Shown here: in pieces, positions 11,899 through 24,093 of the stretch
Layout of the letters: every line of letters begins with the position of its first letter
How positions within the stretch are numbered: the first letter of the stretch is position 1
Assembly (NCBI GenBank): GCA_963920665.1
Contig: OY987272.1
Span: 16,621,001 to 16,685,000 of the forward strand
Direction of reading: 5' to 3'
Source of the DNA: Straminergon stramineum
Taxonomy: Eukaryota; Streptophyta; Bryopsida; Hypnales; Calliergonaceae
Length of the DNA: 64,000 nt
The notes under the pieces: model-generated
What the model saw: only the letters and a program-made list of their open reading frames with translations
Told to the model about the DNA's origin: nothing
The model's database searches: none
Position numbers and translations under genes: made by a program

Positions 11899-12360
11899 CC
11901 ACACCTAAAAAAAGGACTTTAGGTGCCATAACTTTTGCTCCCAAGCACCAATTAAAATATAGATTATATTTTTAGAATGATAGTGTGTTTTTCTATCTTT
12001 ACAAAAAGTTTTAAAAAATCATGATGAATATTGAGACTGTAGGAGCTTCCTCGAATTCCATTGTGTCTTCCAAGGGGCCAATGGGATTTTAGGGGTTAAT
12101 TCAAGAAAACTTTGAAATTCAATAATTCTCACAATGTAGGTCCATATGCCACAAAACAAAGACAATACACCCTTCCTTGCATAGAACTTTCGAACAATAC
12201 CAAGCATGCAACCAAGGAATGTACGGCTCTAGAAATTTTATTGTTACAAACAAAACAAAACAACATAATTTAATGTTTGAATAGTACAATGCTCTTAAAA
12301 TGTTTCATTTGTTTACAAAAAAATGCCATAGCTAATTTAGGAATTAGAAATTTAAGAAAA

Positions 12361-12858
12361 TCCTATATGTTGTGGTACAAGTAATACACTTGCATAAAAT
12401 TCAAAATTCAAAATTTTAAAAATCATTTAAATTTTTTTTTAATCCAAATTATGATAATTAATTTTTTAATGCAAAGAATTGTTTTCTAGATTTTTTAGTA
12501 AGTGGAATGAGAATTCCTTTAAGAATTTTCTAGTAAGAATTTCACAAATTTTCAGATCTTATTGAGTGAAAATATTGACTCAAGTATGATTCCAAAATTT
12601 TACATTGTTTATAATTCACTCTAAAATCTCCTAAATTTGGAGTCATGTTTAGTCAATAATATTTCACTCAATAAAATTTTAGAATTTGTGAAATTGTTAC
12701 AAGAAAATTTCTAAAAATAATTCTTATTCCACTTCCTAAAAAATCTGAAAAAATTCACTAATAAGTTTGATTAAAGTATGAAAAAAAATCAAAAAATATT
12801 TTTCAATTTTTGAAAAATCATTTTATGCAAGTGTGTTACTTTTACTTCAACATATCCA
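12361..12858. mobile_element. Large fold-back element T
   Basis: Arms of roughly 240 bp in inverted orientation: left TATGTTGTGGTACAAGTAAT, then ACACTTGCATAAAAT; right ATTTTATGCAAGTGTG, then TTACTTCAACATA. A possible 5-bp AAAAT flanks both sides, but it is low complexity. No coding sequence. It is probably a MITE or fold-back element of unknown superfamily. Confidence 0.55.
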
Positions 12859-13700
12859 AAATTTGTAGAGAAAATATAATTTTTCAATTAAGTTAGCCAA
12901 CCCATTTCTGATCACTCCTTCCATTTCCATTAAGTAGATTGTAGACTGCTTTCTTTCTGTGAAGTTGTGGTGTAGTTCCTAGAGTAGTGGTATCCCATTA
13001 TGATTGGTTGCAAGGCTCTCAATATTGCAACTAGCCCTTGGTCGATTGCAATTAGCCTGTGGTCACAAATAGAAAGCTCAATATCACTATAATAGGTCGA
13101 AGAGAATCTTCCACTAAAAAAATTTATAGTAATTACATTTTGTGTAATAAAATTCTAGAAAAATATGCAATCCTTCTAAACTCTATTTTTGCACATGGGA
13201 AAAATTTTGCATTCTAAAAACCTCTACTCCAAATATGCATAATTGCTTAAGTGGTTGGAAATGGGTTGGCTACTTTAGTTATGGCAATCTTTGAAGTGCA
13301 TGAATACTTGTGAGAATCATTATCAATGAGTTCAACTTGTCACGTATTTTCACATAAATAGATCACAGATTTGCACATAAATTGAACACGTATTTTCACA
13401 TAAATAGAGCACGTGTTTTAACATACAGTAACTTAAATAGAACAGACCTGGAAAAGGTTGATCCTCAACGTTCCATCAATAGTGAGTCCTGACTCCGGAG
13501 CCTACAAGTGTCCCCCGTTGTCGGTACCAACTATGGAACTGTAGTTTCAATCGTTTCGCCAATCGCCACATTTGGTTATTTTTATAATAATAATTATTAT
13601 TACTATTATAGTATAGTATCTTGTTAACTTATTCTACTTGCAGTAAAATTATTTGAACATAGAGATAATTGTCAACTAAAAACGATTGTCAAATGAAGGG
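12859..13700. other. AT-rich spacer
   Basis: No gene is seen. A short ATT-rich run lies near 13582-13612, and a segment of more balanced composition at 13440-13560 has no recognised content. Confidence 0.35.
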
Positions 13701-14676
13701 TTAACCTCTAAACGGCCCAGGGGACCAAAAGTGTCCTCACATAGTTTCAAGTCCAATTCAAACTATTGTAACTTTTGCATCCGATGTCCAAATTCAATAA
13801 AATTTGTTGGAAAAGTTGCGCTCTCTTTTCTAGTTTGTGTGGTAAAAGTTTCAGATCAATGAAAGATGAAATGATTTTTTGGAAGCCAATCGAAGTTCAC
13901 AAGTTCTATTTGAGTTCACCAAACTGCATTTGATGGCTTCAACTTCGGGGACTTGTGTCTCCTTCATCAAATGTTTGTTTTCAATAAAATTTGTTGTATT
14001 TTGTTCCCCTTGAAGTCTATTTATTGTAGTAGACTTTTCATGTCAATCCAAGATGTTTTGAATGTTTGGAAGCAATTCAAAATTCAAAATCCCAACATTT
14101 TTATATTATAGTGAGCTTCAGTGGCTTGTTTCTTCTTCATTCAATGTCCATTCCCAATTTTTTTTTGGGAAAGTTGCACATACTAGTCTAGTTTGTGTGT
14201 CTAAAATTTCATTTCAATCCAACAAGTTATGAGGAACTAAGAAGCATTTTAGTAGAAGGAGGTTGAGGTTTTGATGTGATTTTTGCAACTTTTCTTGCTA
14301 TTTTTTGACATTTCAAAGCTAATTTGCAAACACAATGAGTCAATTGAATGATATTTTTTTTCACCAATGTGTTTGTACAATGGTTTTAAATTACTTTATA
14401 GCTTAAAATTTTTTCATTTGAGTAGGTTTAGAAATCGAATTTTACCTCCAAATGTGTTACTAGGAAAATTTCAACAGCCTTTTTTAACACTAAAACATTA
14501 TAATCTTGCAATCTATGTGGCCAAATGACTCCAAATTTGATTCATATCATCTACAACATGTACACTACAAGATTGTATGGTTGAGATTTCTATACATAAG
14601 TGGCATTTTGATCTATAACACTTCAAAAGCAATGATGTCTTTAGACCCCCCAAAACCTTGGGCTTTTAGGGGTTAA
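13701..14676. mobile_element. TTAA-ended element, family B copy 2
   Basis: A 976-bp element from TTAACCTCTAAACGGCCCAG to CTTGGGCTTTTAGGGGTTAA, aligned end to end with 5945-6869. The final TTAA (14673-14676) is also the first base set of the neighbouring family A copy, so the two elements abut on one shared TTAA. Confidence 0.8.
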
Positions 14677-15571
14677 TCCCTAGGAGCATCCCCACCCATC
14701 TTGCAAAACTAATGAACTTGTTAAGAGGCCAAGCCAAAAGCCTTGGGTGGCTTGCAAAATGGGGGGATTTTGCAAGCCAAAGAGTGGCTTGCAAACCGGC
14801 TTGCAAACTGTATGAGATAAGAGCACTAGCACTTTCCCCCAAAGCACACACCTTTAGTGTTGTAGCCCATTGGATGGACCTTGCAAAGTGGTCCAAATTT
14901 GGGAACTTATAGCATTCTGTGGGTGGGGCAATTTGGCTTGCAAATTGGATGGCCCTGCATTTTGCAAAATGGGTGGTGATGCTCTAAGCGCTCCGATGTC
15001 CATTTTATGGACAATGAACAAATTGAAACTAAAGTTTCATCCTCGTAATTGCTTGGGTGAAAGTTATTTTAATTTATGGAGATACTTTATCAAGTTGTTG
15101 TCCTATCTAACAGTTAGATTTCATGTTACTGAAGTACACTATGTTTCTAAAATTACAGATGTGCAAGTGTGTCAAGTGGTTGATGGAGCCAAAATTGCAT
15201 TGACTTTAGTTCATAATTGGATTTGACAAAAGTCACAAAACAAGGTCATAGATTTTAAGAACACAAAAATTTCAAAAAATCACCATGTCAAGAAAACTTC
15301 ATTCCAAATCCATTCCAACAAATTTTACTCCAAAAATGATAACATTTTGCTTGTAATTGAATTCAAAAGGAATTTAGAAATTTTCCTTTCAAAAAATTCA
15401 TAATTTTTTTGGTTATAGTGTTGTTGAATCTAACCATACATATGGAATCTACAATTCCTAGTCTACAACTTTTAATTGAAATCACTTCCAAAATATGCTT
15501 CCAAATAGCACTTATAAAGATTCTTTTCAAATTGCCAATTATGGAGATGAAGCTAGACAATTAGGGGTCAA
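14673..15571. mobile_element. TTAA-ended MITE, family A copy 2, split by insertion
   Basis: Begins TTAATCCCTA at the TTAA shared with family B and resumes at 14985 with TAAGCGCTCCGATGTCC. It ends ACAATTAGGGGTCAA (a decayed TTAA). Apart from the 301-bp insert it aligns with 382-958 and 39542-40122, including TCAAAAAATCACCATGT and ACCATACATATGGAATCTAC. Order of events: the A element was present before the MITE at 14684-14984 inserted. Confidence 0.76.
14681..14987. mobile_element. Tourist/Harbinger-like MITE G
   Basis: A 301-bp body (14684-14984) with inverted termini GAGCATCCCCACCCATCTTG and its near-complement CAAAATGGGTGGTGATGCTC. The flanking trinucleotides are TAG and TAA, close to the TWA target duplication known for PIF/Harbinger. 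GAGCATC-type ends are also common in plant members. The interior has several GGCTTGCAAA repeats. It interrupts the left end of a family A element. Confidence 0.76.
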
Positions 15572-17029
15572 CTAAGAATAGTCCAAAAGAAACACAACAC
15601 CAAACTCAATCAAACCTGAGTCTTGGTGCTCCAAGGAGTTTCATCCTGTGTTTTTTTTCCAAACTCCATCTCTAGGTCCTACAATGCACATACTTTACAA
15701 ATAATTATAATTCCCTCTTGGCAATTGGCAAATCAAAGATTTATTATTTTGATGATGGATTAATTCACTTGTTTGTCTCTATAGCTCAACTCACTATTTC
15801 GACTTTCAATCAATTGCAAGTGTCCTAGTGTGCAAAAGCAAAAGAATCTCCACCATTTCTAATCCAATGCATTATTTGTATGAGAGCAAATTGTTTTTAC
15901 AGTTATCGTACCTCAACAACAATGTAATTCTTCAAAAAGTTCATTTTGTACTATTTGTGCATTTTTCATCCAAAAATTGGAAAAACAACTTATTTGGTGT
16001 ATTTTTTGGCCATGCTCTTTGTGGTATGGTAATGAGGTTAATTCATATCCCATTGCATTTGCTTATTGATGATGTAAATTAGTTTTATAAGGTAGTATCA
16101 CTTGAAGCAAAGAAATGTTAATATTGTGTTTTAACAAACTCCTGTTTTATGAATCACATAACGACAATATGGGACTAAACTTTGGTGAAGTCTAAGAATA
16201 TTACTCAAATACAAAGTTATTTGAGGTCTAAATTAAGTTGGAAAATTATTCAAAATCATGCTTTATTTTCAATGTCCTCATCTTGAAGAAGGTGCAAGGA
16301 ACTACTATCTTGTCATTTAGTTTTCTAGCATGCTTTCCAAGATATGTTCAAATTTGAATGATCTTACCTTGATTCATGGATATAAAGAGACGGCTTTTAA
16401 ATAAATACATATGTTTTATACCCTCTTCTCATAAGTGCCTTAAAATTTATAAACAAAAGAACGTATAATATTTGTAGTTTGAAATTTTATTTTTTATTAT
16501 ATATTTATGTGGTGTCTCAAAATACTTTCCAGAAGAATCAAATACTTTCCAGAAGAATCTAATATCTTCTTCAAATTCTAAGAGGATGCAATGAAATTAG
16601 GACAATTCAATCCCTAAATCATTTCATTAATTTTTGAATTTTGGGCAAGTTCTTATGGATGCAATTTCTATTAATATTTTCTAAGGATTTTATATAGATT
16701 AGAAAGCTCTTTCAGCTTTTCTATGCCATTTTGCAAAAGGATTTTCCTTTGTGATTAGAGATTTATATTATTTCTTTGTTTTCTGTAATATTTGGACAAT
16801 GGAAAAATCACATTTTTAATTTTTAAAAATATTTTGATGATCTGTTAGAATAGATTTGGATTAATGAAAATGATTCTTATTTCATTCTAAGAAGTGAGGT
16901 CATAAAGATGAAGAAGTTTGTTTTAGGCAGATGCTTAAGAAGTAGAGTTGAAAATTGGTGGAGAATAGAAATATAAATTAAGTATAAGATTGTATGGTTA
17001 GAAGTTGCTAAAGAAATTAAGAATTTTTT
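15572..17029. other. AT-rich DNA, nothing bounded
   Basis: No gene. Around 15768-15990 there is faint similarity to the flanks of the family F element at 24690-24770 and 25830-25910 (CAATCAATT, CCTAGTGT, AATCTC motifs), suggesting one more old dispersed repeat. A 20-bp direct duplication containing AATACTTTCCAGAAGAATC lies at about 16519-16560. Confidence 0.35.
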
Positions 17030-17400
17030 TTAACCCCTAAAGGACCAATGCACGTTTGGGTAGAAATTGTCAAAAACTACCACTTTGTACGGCAACAAGA
17101 AAAAAATGGAAAAAAAGTTTTTTTTTCAAAATTCAATTGTACAAATTTATACTAGACTTCCTTGGGAACATGTGGAAATTTTTTTAGAAAATTGGAATGC
17201 ACGGATTGCAAGATTATAACATTTGAAATTAGGTGAAAAAGTTTTTCTCTAACCTTACCTGACACGGCTTGCAAACTTTAACTCCTTTTAGAATGAGATT
17301 CTTACACTAAACATGGTTATTTTTTTTGACATATTGTAATCTAAAATTTTGCCTTTCTCAACAAAACCCAAGACTATAGTATAGATGTATAGGGGTTCAA
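17030..17400. mobile_element. TTAA-ended element, family E copy 1
   Basis: Begins TTAACCCCTAAAGGACCAAT. The likely end is ATAGGGGTTCAA at 17390-17400, one base away from a TTAA end. The first 300 bp are the reverse complement of the nested element ending at 11281. It contains the ATTGCAAGATTATAACATTT module found in inverted or related form in families B, C and F. Confidence 0.65.
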
Positions 17401-17704
17401 AACCCAAGGAATGATCAAAAAGTCTAACGCATCATGACTAAAGTCACTTTTCAAAGTAGAAATGCCTTATAAATTGGATTTCAATGGAAAATATTACAAA
17501 AATAACTCATTCGTTTTAGGGAAAAAGACATCTCTCTCTTATCCAAACACTAATTTCCATCTAACATATGGATTCAACAAAACAAGTTTGCCGTCTTCTT
17601 CATATTCTAGTATGGGGACAAATAGGAAATATGCTTAAAGCTTGGATAAACTTGACATATAGCTTTAGGCACAATAGTTTCCATTTCCTGATGCATTTGC
17701 TTAA

Positions 17705-18999
17705 AGGTGATTGCAAGAAAACCTTCATGATTTTGAATCAAAAACACAATTTTTGGCCATAGGACTAACAATATTCTGTAGAACTATCAATATTATGTGT
17801 CTATAGTACGCCGACAGATTTGTACCATCTATTATGTACTATGTAGTACTATAGACTATTGTAAGGTACTACAGAAACTATTGGGAGTAGAAAATAGCAA
17901 AATAAGGGTCTGTGGACCTTTTCATTTTTTTAATCTATTTTTTAAAAATTCCAGAGAAAAGTCATTTTGCTAGAGAAGATTGCGATCACATTGCACCCAA
18001 AATTGATGAATGTAGGAAATTTTTTCCTTCTTCATAGCCTTTCCGCCAAGGATGATCACTTTGACCCTATGTGTGCAACTGACATGTTGCTATTTCATAA
18101 AAACTCATTGTCAATCCTAATAATGCTAGTATACATCCAACATTTCCAATTTGTAGCTTTAAAATTTCATTTTTGGATCAAAAGTAGGACTAAAAACCCC
18201 AGGGAGATCACTTAGTGTATCCATAACAAACCACGTGTGTTAAAGTGATTTTTTGACCCCCTATATACTTTTTAATAACTAATAATTTCAACCTATAACT
18301 TTGAGCTTTGTTTCATAATGACCATATGTTTCTATTGCCCCAAATTACCAACTCAAATAACATATGAAATGATTTCTAGAATAGGTTGAATAATGGACTA
18401 AAATGGCATGTTTTTTAACTCAAATATTTATAGAGAATACATTTTAGATGACCATTGCATCATTATTCAAGAAAAATGAACTTTCAATATGGTGTTATTT
18501 TTAGGAATTTTTTGCTCATTTTTTAGACAATTTTTTCTTATATAAAATAGGGGTGTGAAAGTTATTTTTAGCTCTGCAGTGTATCTTTTTACTTCAAAAA
18601 TTTGTAACTAATTATAATTATCTAACAAAAATATCAATAATTCACAACATAAACTTTCAAAGTAGGAAAATCTAGTCATATTTTTTTCTTTTCCTTTTAT
18701 TTAAATTTTAGAATATAATATAGGGGGTCTAAAATCTTAACACACATAGTTCCTAATGGATACACTAAGCGATCTCCCTAAGCTAAAAAACTCCGAAATG
18801 GCCAAAATAGACATCCAATTGGAGTCAATTTAAAAATAGTAAACTAATTGTGAAAAATCTCAATGTCTACAATCGTCGCATGTACCTTCATGCTAAATTT
18901 CATGACAAATGGACAAATGATGTGAAAGTTACAAGCAAAAAACCATTGGTCGAAGGACAAGAAGACAAAAAATAGGACAAGTGTTTCTTGCAATCACCC
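17705..18999. mobile_element. Inverted-repeat element, family H copy 2, split
   Basis: Termini AGGTGATTGCAAGAAAACC and GTGTTTCTTGCAATCACCC. TTAA lies on both outer sides (17701-17704, 19000-19003). The interior aligns with 25988-26748 (for example ATTTTTGGCCATAGGACTA and AATAGGACAAGTGTTTCTTG) except for a 584-bp insert at 18199-18782. Confidence 0.68.
18190..18791. mobile_element. Mutator-like MITE I nested in family H
   Basis: The body is about 18199-18782, with long inverted ends of about 60 bp: AGGGAGATCACTTAGTGTAT and, on the other strand, AGGGAGATCGCTTAGTGTAT, both followed by a GTGTGTTAA and ACCCCCTATAT region. The flanks repeat CTAAAAACC and CTAAAAAAC (8 of 9 bases). Long terminal repeats with about 9-bp duplication fit Mutator-like MITEs. 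The uninterrupted family H copy at 25988-26748 lacks this DNA. Confidence 0.74.
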
Positions 19000-19811
19000 T
19001 TAAAGCATAGGCTCACATAACTACTTAAGCATCACTCAATTCATTCAACAAGCCATTGTTAGTATTTCCAACTTTATTCAAACCATCACAATCTCAATAT
19101 TGCTTATAGCAAACTTTGTTCTGAATTGCTTTAAGCAACTACACAATACACTCCCTTAGTAATCATCTTTATAGTTTACCTTCAATCTAAACATTTGCTT
19201 GTAGCATTATTATACTAATTTGGTTAAAGTCATTTTATCTAAACAGTCTAATTGTAACATCTCACCAATACATTGTTGAACTAAGCAATTACTTTAAGCT
19301 TACAATCACAAGGCTACGAATTACTGAGACTCCTTTACATACTCCATATCAATTTAGATTTAAACACAAGAATATAGATAAAGCTTTAAGCTTTTAACTT
19401 AGAGCTCATTTATCAAATCCTTGGATACACTCACAAGTTCTTACCACACCCAATCTTTGGGATTCACATATAAACACAACAATTATACACTCCATAAATA
19501 ATTCTCTCCTTTGGTTACAACATGCTTTAAGCCATTAAATAATCTCCATAAATATAACTTCCAAACTCACTCCCAATACACACACATGACATTATCTTGA
19601 ATTACATACACTTCTCATAAAGTTGCTTTAAGCATAATTATTACACATAACAGCCAAAGCTTTCATAGACTAGTACAACCATTCAATAGAATTTCTCATA
19701 GGTCTTTGCTTAAAGCTTCAACCTTCAGACACAAACAATTGCTTCAAGCCTAAGTAAGATCACACACTACTATAAGTTTATACAAACAAACAAAATGATT
19801 TAATCAAACAC
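19000..19811. other. AT-rich spacer with GCTTTAAGC-type motifs
   Basis: No gene. The stretch repeats a short CTTTAAGC or TGCTTTAAGCA motif many times at irregular spacing between about 18995 and 19760, and again near 20200. It is low-level sequence similarity rather than a clean tandem array. Confidence 0.35.
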
Positions 19812-20188
19812 TCATACACATGGTTGTTCGGCCGAACAACTCGACAACACGATAAACATGATGTTCAACATGTCTAGTAGACCCCCTTGTCCATCTAATA
19901 AAGTGAACTTTAAGGTTGACTTTCAAATAAAGCACTTTCTATTTCCAATATTGACATATTTGAGTTTCATTTTATTGAAGTGTGTCAATTTAATAATCAC
20001 TTATTACATTCAAAATTATGGATCATAAATAAAGGGAGATTTCAAATTGTCTCTACTGCTAGAATAAGGCCTTATGCGACAAAATTGTCTATTGTATGCG
20101 ACACTCGTCTTATACGACATGCGACGTCAGACGAACAACTTGACACCCGAACCCCAAAATGTGTTCGACAGAACAACCCTGTCATACA
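19812..20188. mobile_element. hAT-like MITE L copy 1
   Basis: The body is 19819-20181 (363 bp) with ends CATGGTTGTTCGGCCGAAC and GTTCGACAGAACAACCCTG. Direct repeats TCATACA flank it (19812-19818 and 20182-20188); an eighth C can be assigned to either side. CAGGG-type ends with 7-8 bp duplications suggest hAT. An inverted copy of 359 bp is at 30559-30917. Non-coding. Confidence 0.72.
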
Positions 20189-20189
20189 C

Positions 20190-21039
20190 CAATAATTGCT
20201 TTAAGTACAATAAATAATAATTTCTCTTACAAGAAAATTCCACAAATACAAACACAATGATGCCCAATCATTGGGACTTACAAAAAATTTAAAATATATA
20301 CATAAAGCTTCTTATTACAAAGATTATCAACAAAATCACACAATCGTTCCGAAACTCACACACTAGGAAAAGAGAAGAAGAGAGAGAAAAAAAGAGTGAA
20401 AATCACTCATCAATGTGGCTTAAGTGTTTGTTCAGATATTCTCTAGTCTAATCGTAAGAATTCATCTACAATTCACTTTAATCTCATCACAATTCCTCAT
20501 ACTACTTGGCAATTTATCACTTATTGCCTTGTATTCCTAAAACCAAAGATAAAATGATCTCCATTCACACCTCAAAACAAAAATGAAATTTTGATTTATA
20601 TATTCTCGGGAATCTACACATTTGCATCTTGTATAATGTAAGCTAAGGTTAACCAACCCATGACATGCAAACTACCTAATGTTGTCACCTAGAGAGGACC
20701 ACTCATTAGAGTCTTACATCAACCTATAACAAACGTTTTCTAATAAATGGGAATAGGAATACATTAGGCTGATTTGTAGCCATAATCGGTACCTTGGGAG
20801 ATGGTTATGGAGTTATTAGTGATTGTCATAGGACACTTACACCTTTCTAGAGTAAACTCATCACAAAAATTCTTTTTTTATTCCTTTATGTCATGGCCAT
20901 GTTAGGAAATCTTGTAGCTATGTTAGCAAATGTTGTGCCTACTTTAGGTGGTAAGATGACCATTATAGAAACATGTTTTGCTAATTTGAGGTAATCTATA
21001 GACTCTTTTAGACAATTGGACCAATTGGGTAGCACACTT
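20190..21039. other. AT-rich spacer
   Basis: No gene or bounded repeat recognised. Confidence 0.3.
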
Positions 21040-21466
21040 CAAAAATTCTTCAAAAATTCTTACTTTGTTTAAAAAATGAACTTCTGAATGCTTCCTTCAT
21101 TTCTAACATTTTTCTTTGCATGGAAAAAAATCTAAATTATTTTGCTAATGGAAATATGACAAACCGCTCATTAAGCATGTCATAGGTAGGTTTACCTTAT
21201 ATACCCACCAAATTTCAAAATCATAGGAAGAGTTTTGCACATGCTCCCCAAAGTTGCCTGAGCTACCCACAAAGTTCAAGGCAACATAACTTTTGATTTG
21301 GGCACTTGAATGACTTGATTGGAAAAAAAATTAGATTTTCAGGAAGGGATACAGAGTTACACATTTTGTCCAAATTTCACGAACATCCAACCAAAAATGA
21401 CTTTGTAGGAACCTACCCAGGATTTCTTGTATATGTTGAATGGACACTTGGTCCTTCAGGGGTTAA
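21040..21466. mobile_element. Partial TTAA-ended element
   Basis: The right terminus is clear: CTTGGTCCTTCAGGGGTTAA, ending at 21466. It matches the ends of families F and E. Upstream there is the CATAACTTTTGATTTGGGCA-type region seen in family C and F copies. No matching left terminus was found, so the left limit is arbitrary and the element is probably truncated or decayed. Confidence 0.5.
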
Positions 21467-23464
21467 ATCTTGTTTTCAAAATGTATTGTTTTGTTACATT
21501 TTTGGTCAAAAAGAATGGAAGAGCTTGAAGGACAAATAGTAAGAACTATGTTCAAATGTTTATTTAGACAACTTCACATATAGTTAACCTAGCTAAGAGA
21601 ACCTTGAATGGACACATTTTTCTCTTAGAAAATTTAATCAAGATTGATAGAAATATATCTTATCTTTGCAAATTTGAGTACACGTATTAAAATAATGCAT
21701 TCGAGTGTTGAGAATTAGGACTTTGAAGGTGCTCAAATGGATTTATAGTTTCAAAGCTCTTAAATCTAATATGTTAATAGAGCCAATCTTGGACATGTAT
21801 CCTAAAGAATGTGACTCTTCTTTACATTGAAGGTGAAAAAAGAACCACTTGTAGTATTTTATGTTAGAATAAAAAATTGACCTAGCTTCCATGGATTTTG
21901 CTTGTTGTATTTGAAATTCATATTGAACAACACATTAATTGCCTACGTCAATCAATATTTTATGTAATTTTAAAAAAGAATCATATTTAATATTCAATTT
22001 CTCTAATTTGTCACACTTGAGGTTTTAGAAATTTATAGTGTTTTTCTGAATCCTAAATGATGATTTCCACTTCAAAATTTAAATCCCATGTTTTGCTATT
22101 AAGGTTCAAGAAGAATCCAAAGGAGTTCTAAGAAAAAGTTTATTGTCCTCTACATAGATGCAAAAAAGGCTTTGTTGTGTGCACATTTCTAGACATCAAA
22201 ATGTACACTTTTATAAAAAAAACATTGGTAATATATTATCTCTATTAAGTTTCTAAAAATAAATTATTTTTGTTGTATTTTAAAAAATATACTCATTATT
22301 TTCTAACATTAAAAACAAAAAAAACAAAAAAAAAGATGCCGTTGACTTTTTGGTGCATAACTTTTGGAACAAATATTTTTGCAACCCAATTTTGGGGAGT
22401 AAATTTACTGTAGTATTCTTCTCATTATCCATATTTTATTTTCAAATACTTTTAAAAAAAAGTTCTAATACTCTCAATACTACCCCTTGAATTCAACATT
22501 ATTAATATGTATTTCTTGCTTTCACACTTGACAATCAAGTTTATGAATATGAATTCAATTCAATTTTTGATGTAATTGCAATTTTGCTAGAGAGTAAGGA
22601 AGATTGTGTAGGGACTAGTGTATTTGAGTCGATATGAGCAAATCAATGTGTCAAAGCCTCAATTAGCAAACTTGAAGCAAGTACCCTCTTCTAATTTTAT
22701 TATTACTTTTTCCAAAATTAAGGAATTGAAATACTAGTATCAATTCAAATTGTTCCCTAAGACATGAGAAAATTTTCACATATATCAACAACCATATTTG
22801 CATTTGTATCTATATGTATTCCTTTCTATATTCGTACAAGTACAAGTATCCCTATGTATCTCCATATATACATGTGCATAGATTAATATCCACATTTGTA
22901 CCTATATATGACAGATTCATCTAGCTAAACCCTCCTTTTCATATTATTTCTCTCTAAGTTGGCCTCTAGTTTCTAAGTAGCTTGTGGTTAGTGTTTTTGA
23001 GGGATAATAAGGACTAGTTGTGATCTCCATCTTGTGATATGGAAAGTATTTGGATTCACTTAATTGCATTGTACTCTCAATTTTTCTCTTTGATCATTCA
23101 AAATAGTAATATTGTGCTCTCAATAACTCTTTTTTCATAACAACTATGCATATTTCTAGTATATATCCTAACTCAATTTTTTTGAAGTGTCCCATTTATT
23201 TAATTATTTTCTAAATAGAATGAAAATGGCCTTGTCTATGATACTGATGGTAATTTACCTTTTTTCAAGGGGCAGTCATTACCATTACAAGTAGGAAGTA
23301 CACATGCACATAGGAAACTTTACCTCTTCTATAACCATATTAAAATTATATTCCATGATTAGATGTGATTGATTTTATTTTTTATTTTTTTGAAAAAAAT
23401 GAAGTGATTGATGTTATGAATGACAACTAATGGGCAAAAAATTCCAAAAGAAAATAGATAACTC
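21467..23464. other. AT-rich DNA, nothing recognised
   Basis: Two kilobases without a supported gene. Short oligo-A and GTATC-type repetitive runs occur (around 22310-22340 and 22790-22910), but no bounded element. Confidence 0.35.
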
Positions 23465-24039
23465 TTAGGGAGATGACTCCTTGTAATTTTGAAAATACAC
23501 CTAAGTTAAGAGAGTATTTGAAGTGGGGCTATTTACCTTCATTATTGCATTTACGATGATTATATTTTTACATAAAAATCTATAAGGGTGTATTTTCAAT
23601 CCCCTATGTTTTTTTCAAAATTCATTCTTGTAGTCTTTTAAGTGAGGCTATCTTACATACAAAAATTAAGTGTCCAATTTTTTCCTTTAGCCACCCTTCT
23701 TTACAAATTTTTTCTTCCCTCTACTATATGCATATATAGGGTATACGTCGTAAAACCAATAACAATCAATTCACTTCAAGCGCCATTGAGTAAGTGACAA
23801 TTTAATAAAAAGTTTAAAAAAATTTAAAATCTCCACTAAAACTATCTTGCGAACATCCCATTCAAGATAAGTGTGTTTAGAAAATATGACCTCAAAGATT
23901 GAAGTTCAATGAACTATAAACTCTATCCTTGTATTGTACAAATTTTAGGTCATTGAATCCACTAAAGTAAACCTCCCTATTTGTGCAATGTGACAATTTC
24001 TGCCAATTATGGTTAATTTCTTGCATTTATACTTTCTTT

Positions 24040-24093
<54 letters not shown>

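Larger units (their letters stand above)
10392..12099. mobile_element. TTAA-ended element, family C copy 2, host of nested insertions
   Basis: Begins TTAACCCTTAAAGTCCCAAG and ends GATTTTAGGGGTTAA. Its outer parts align with 4814-5754. Against that copy it carries extra DNA at about 10740-11281 (a family E TTAA element) and at 11640-11886 (Mutator-like MITE D). The element sits in a family P repeat unit, splitting it at a TTAA. The sister unit has a single TTAA at 10135-10138 in the same place. Confidence 0.8.
9763..12290 (+). repeat. Tandem repeat array, family P copy 1 (interrupted)
   Basis: Three units of roughly 250-310 bp starting near 9763, 10075 and 10327, each with a CACTAGTGTGC-like start, TTGCCACAACC, AATTCAATAACT, GCCACAAAACAAAGC and an AACAAAACAAAACAA tract. 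The third unit is interrupted by the family C element at 10392-12099 and resumes at 12100. An inverted array of the same repeat is at 39500-40905. Function unknown. Confidence 0.72.

Noticed and set aside
9763..12290. Family P array considered as a CRISPR-like or centromeric array
   Set aside because: Units are long, few and diverged, with no regular spacers, and the organism is a plant. It is a small dispersed tandem repeat.
14666..15226. Overlapping frames on both strands near 14.7-15.2 kb
   Set aside because: They run across the Tourist-like MITE and its host element and are explained by the inverted repeats of the MITE.
24043..24090. AT run considered as a replication origin or matrix attachment site
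   Set aside because: It is a plain dinucleotide expansion inside one copy of a transposon and absent from the other copy.
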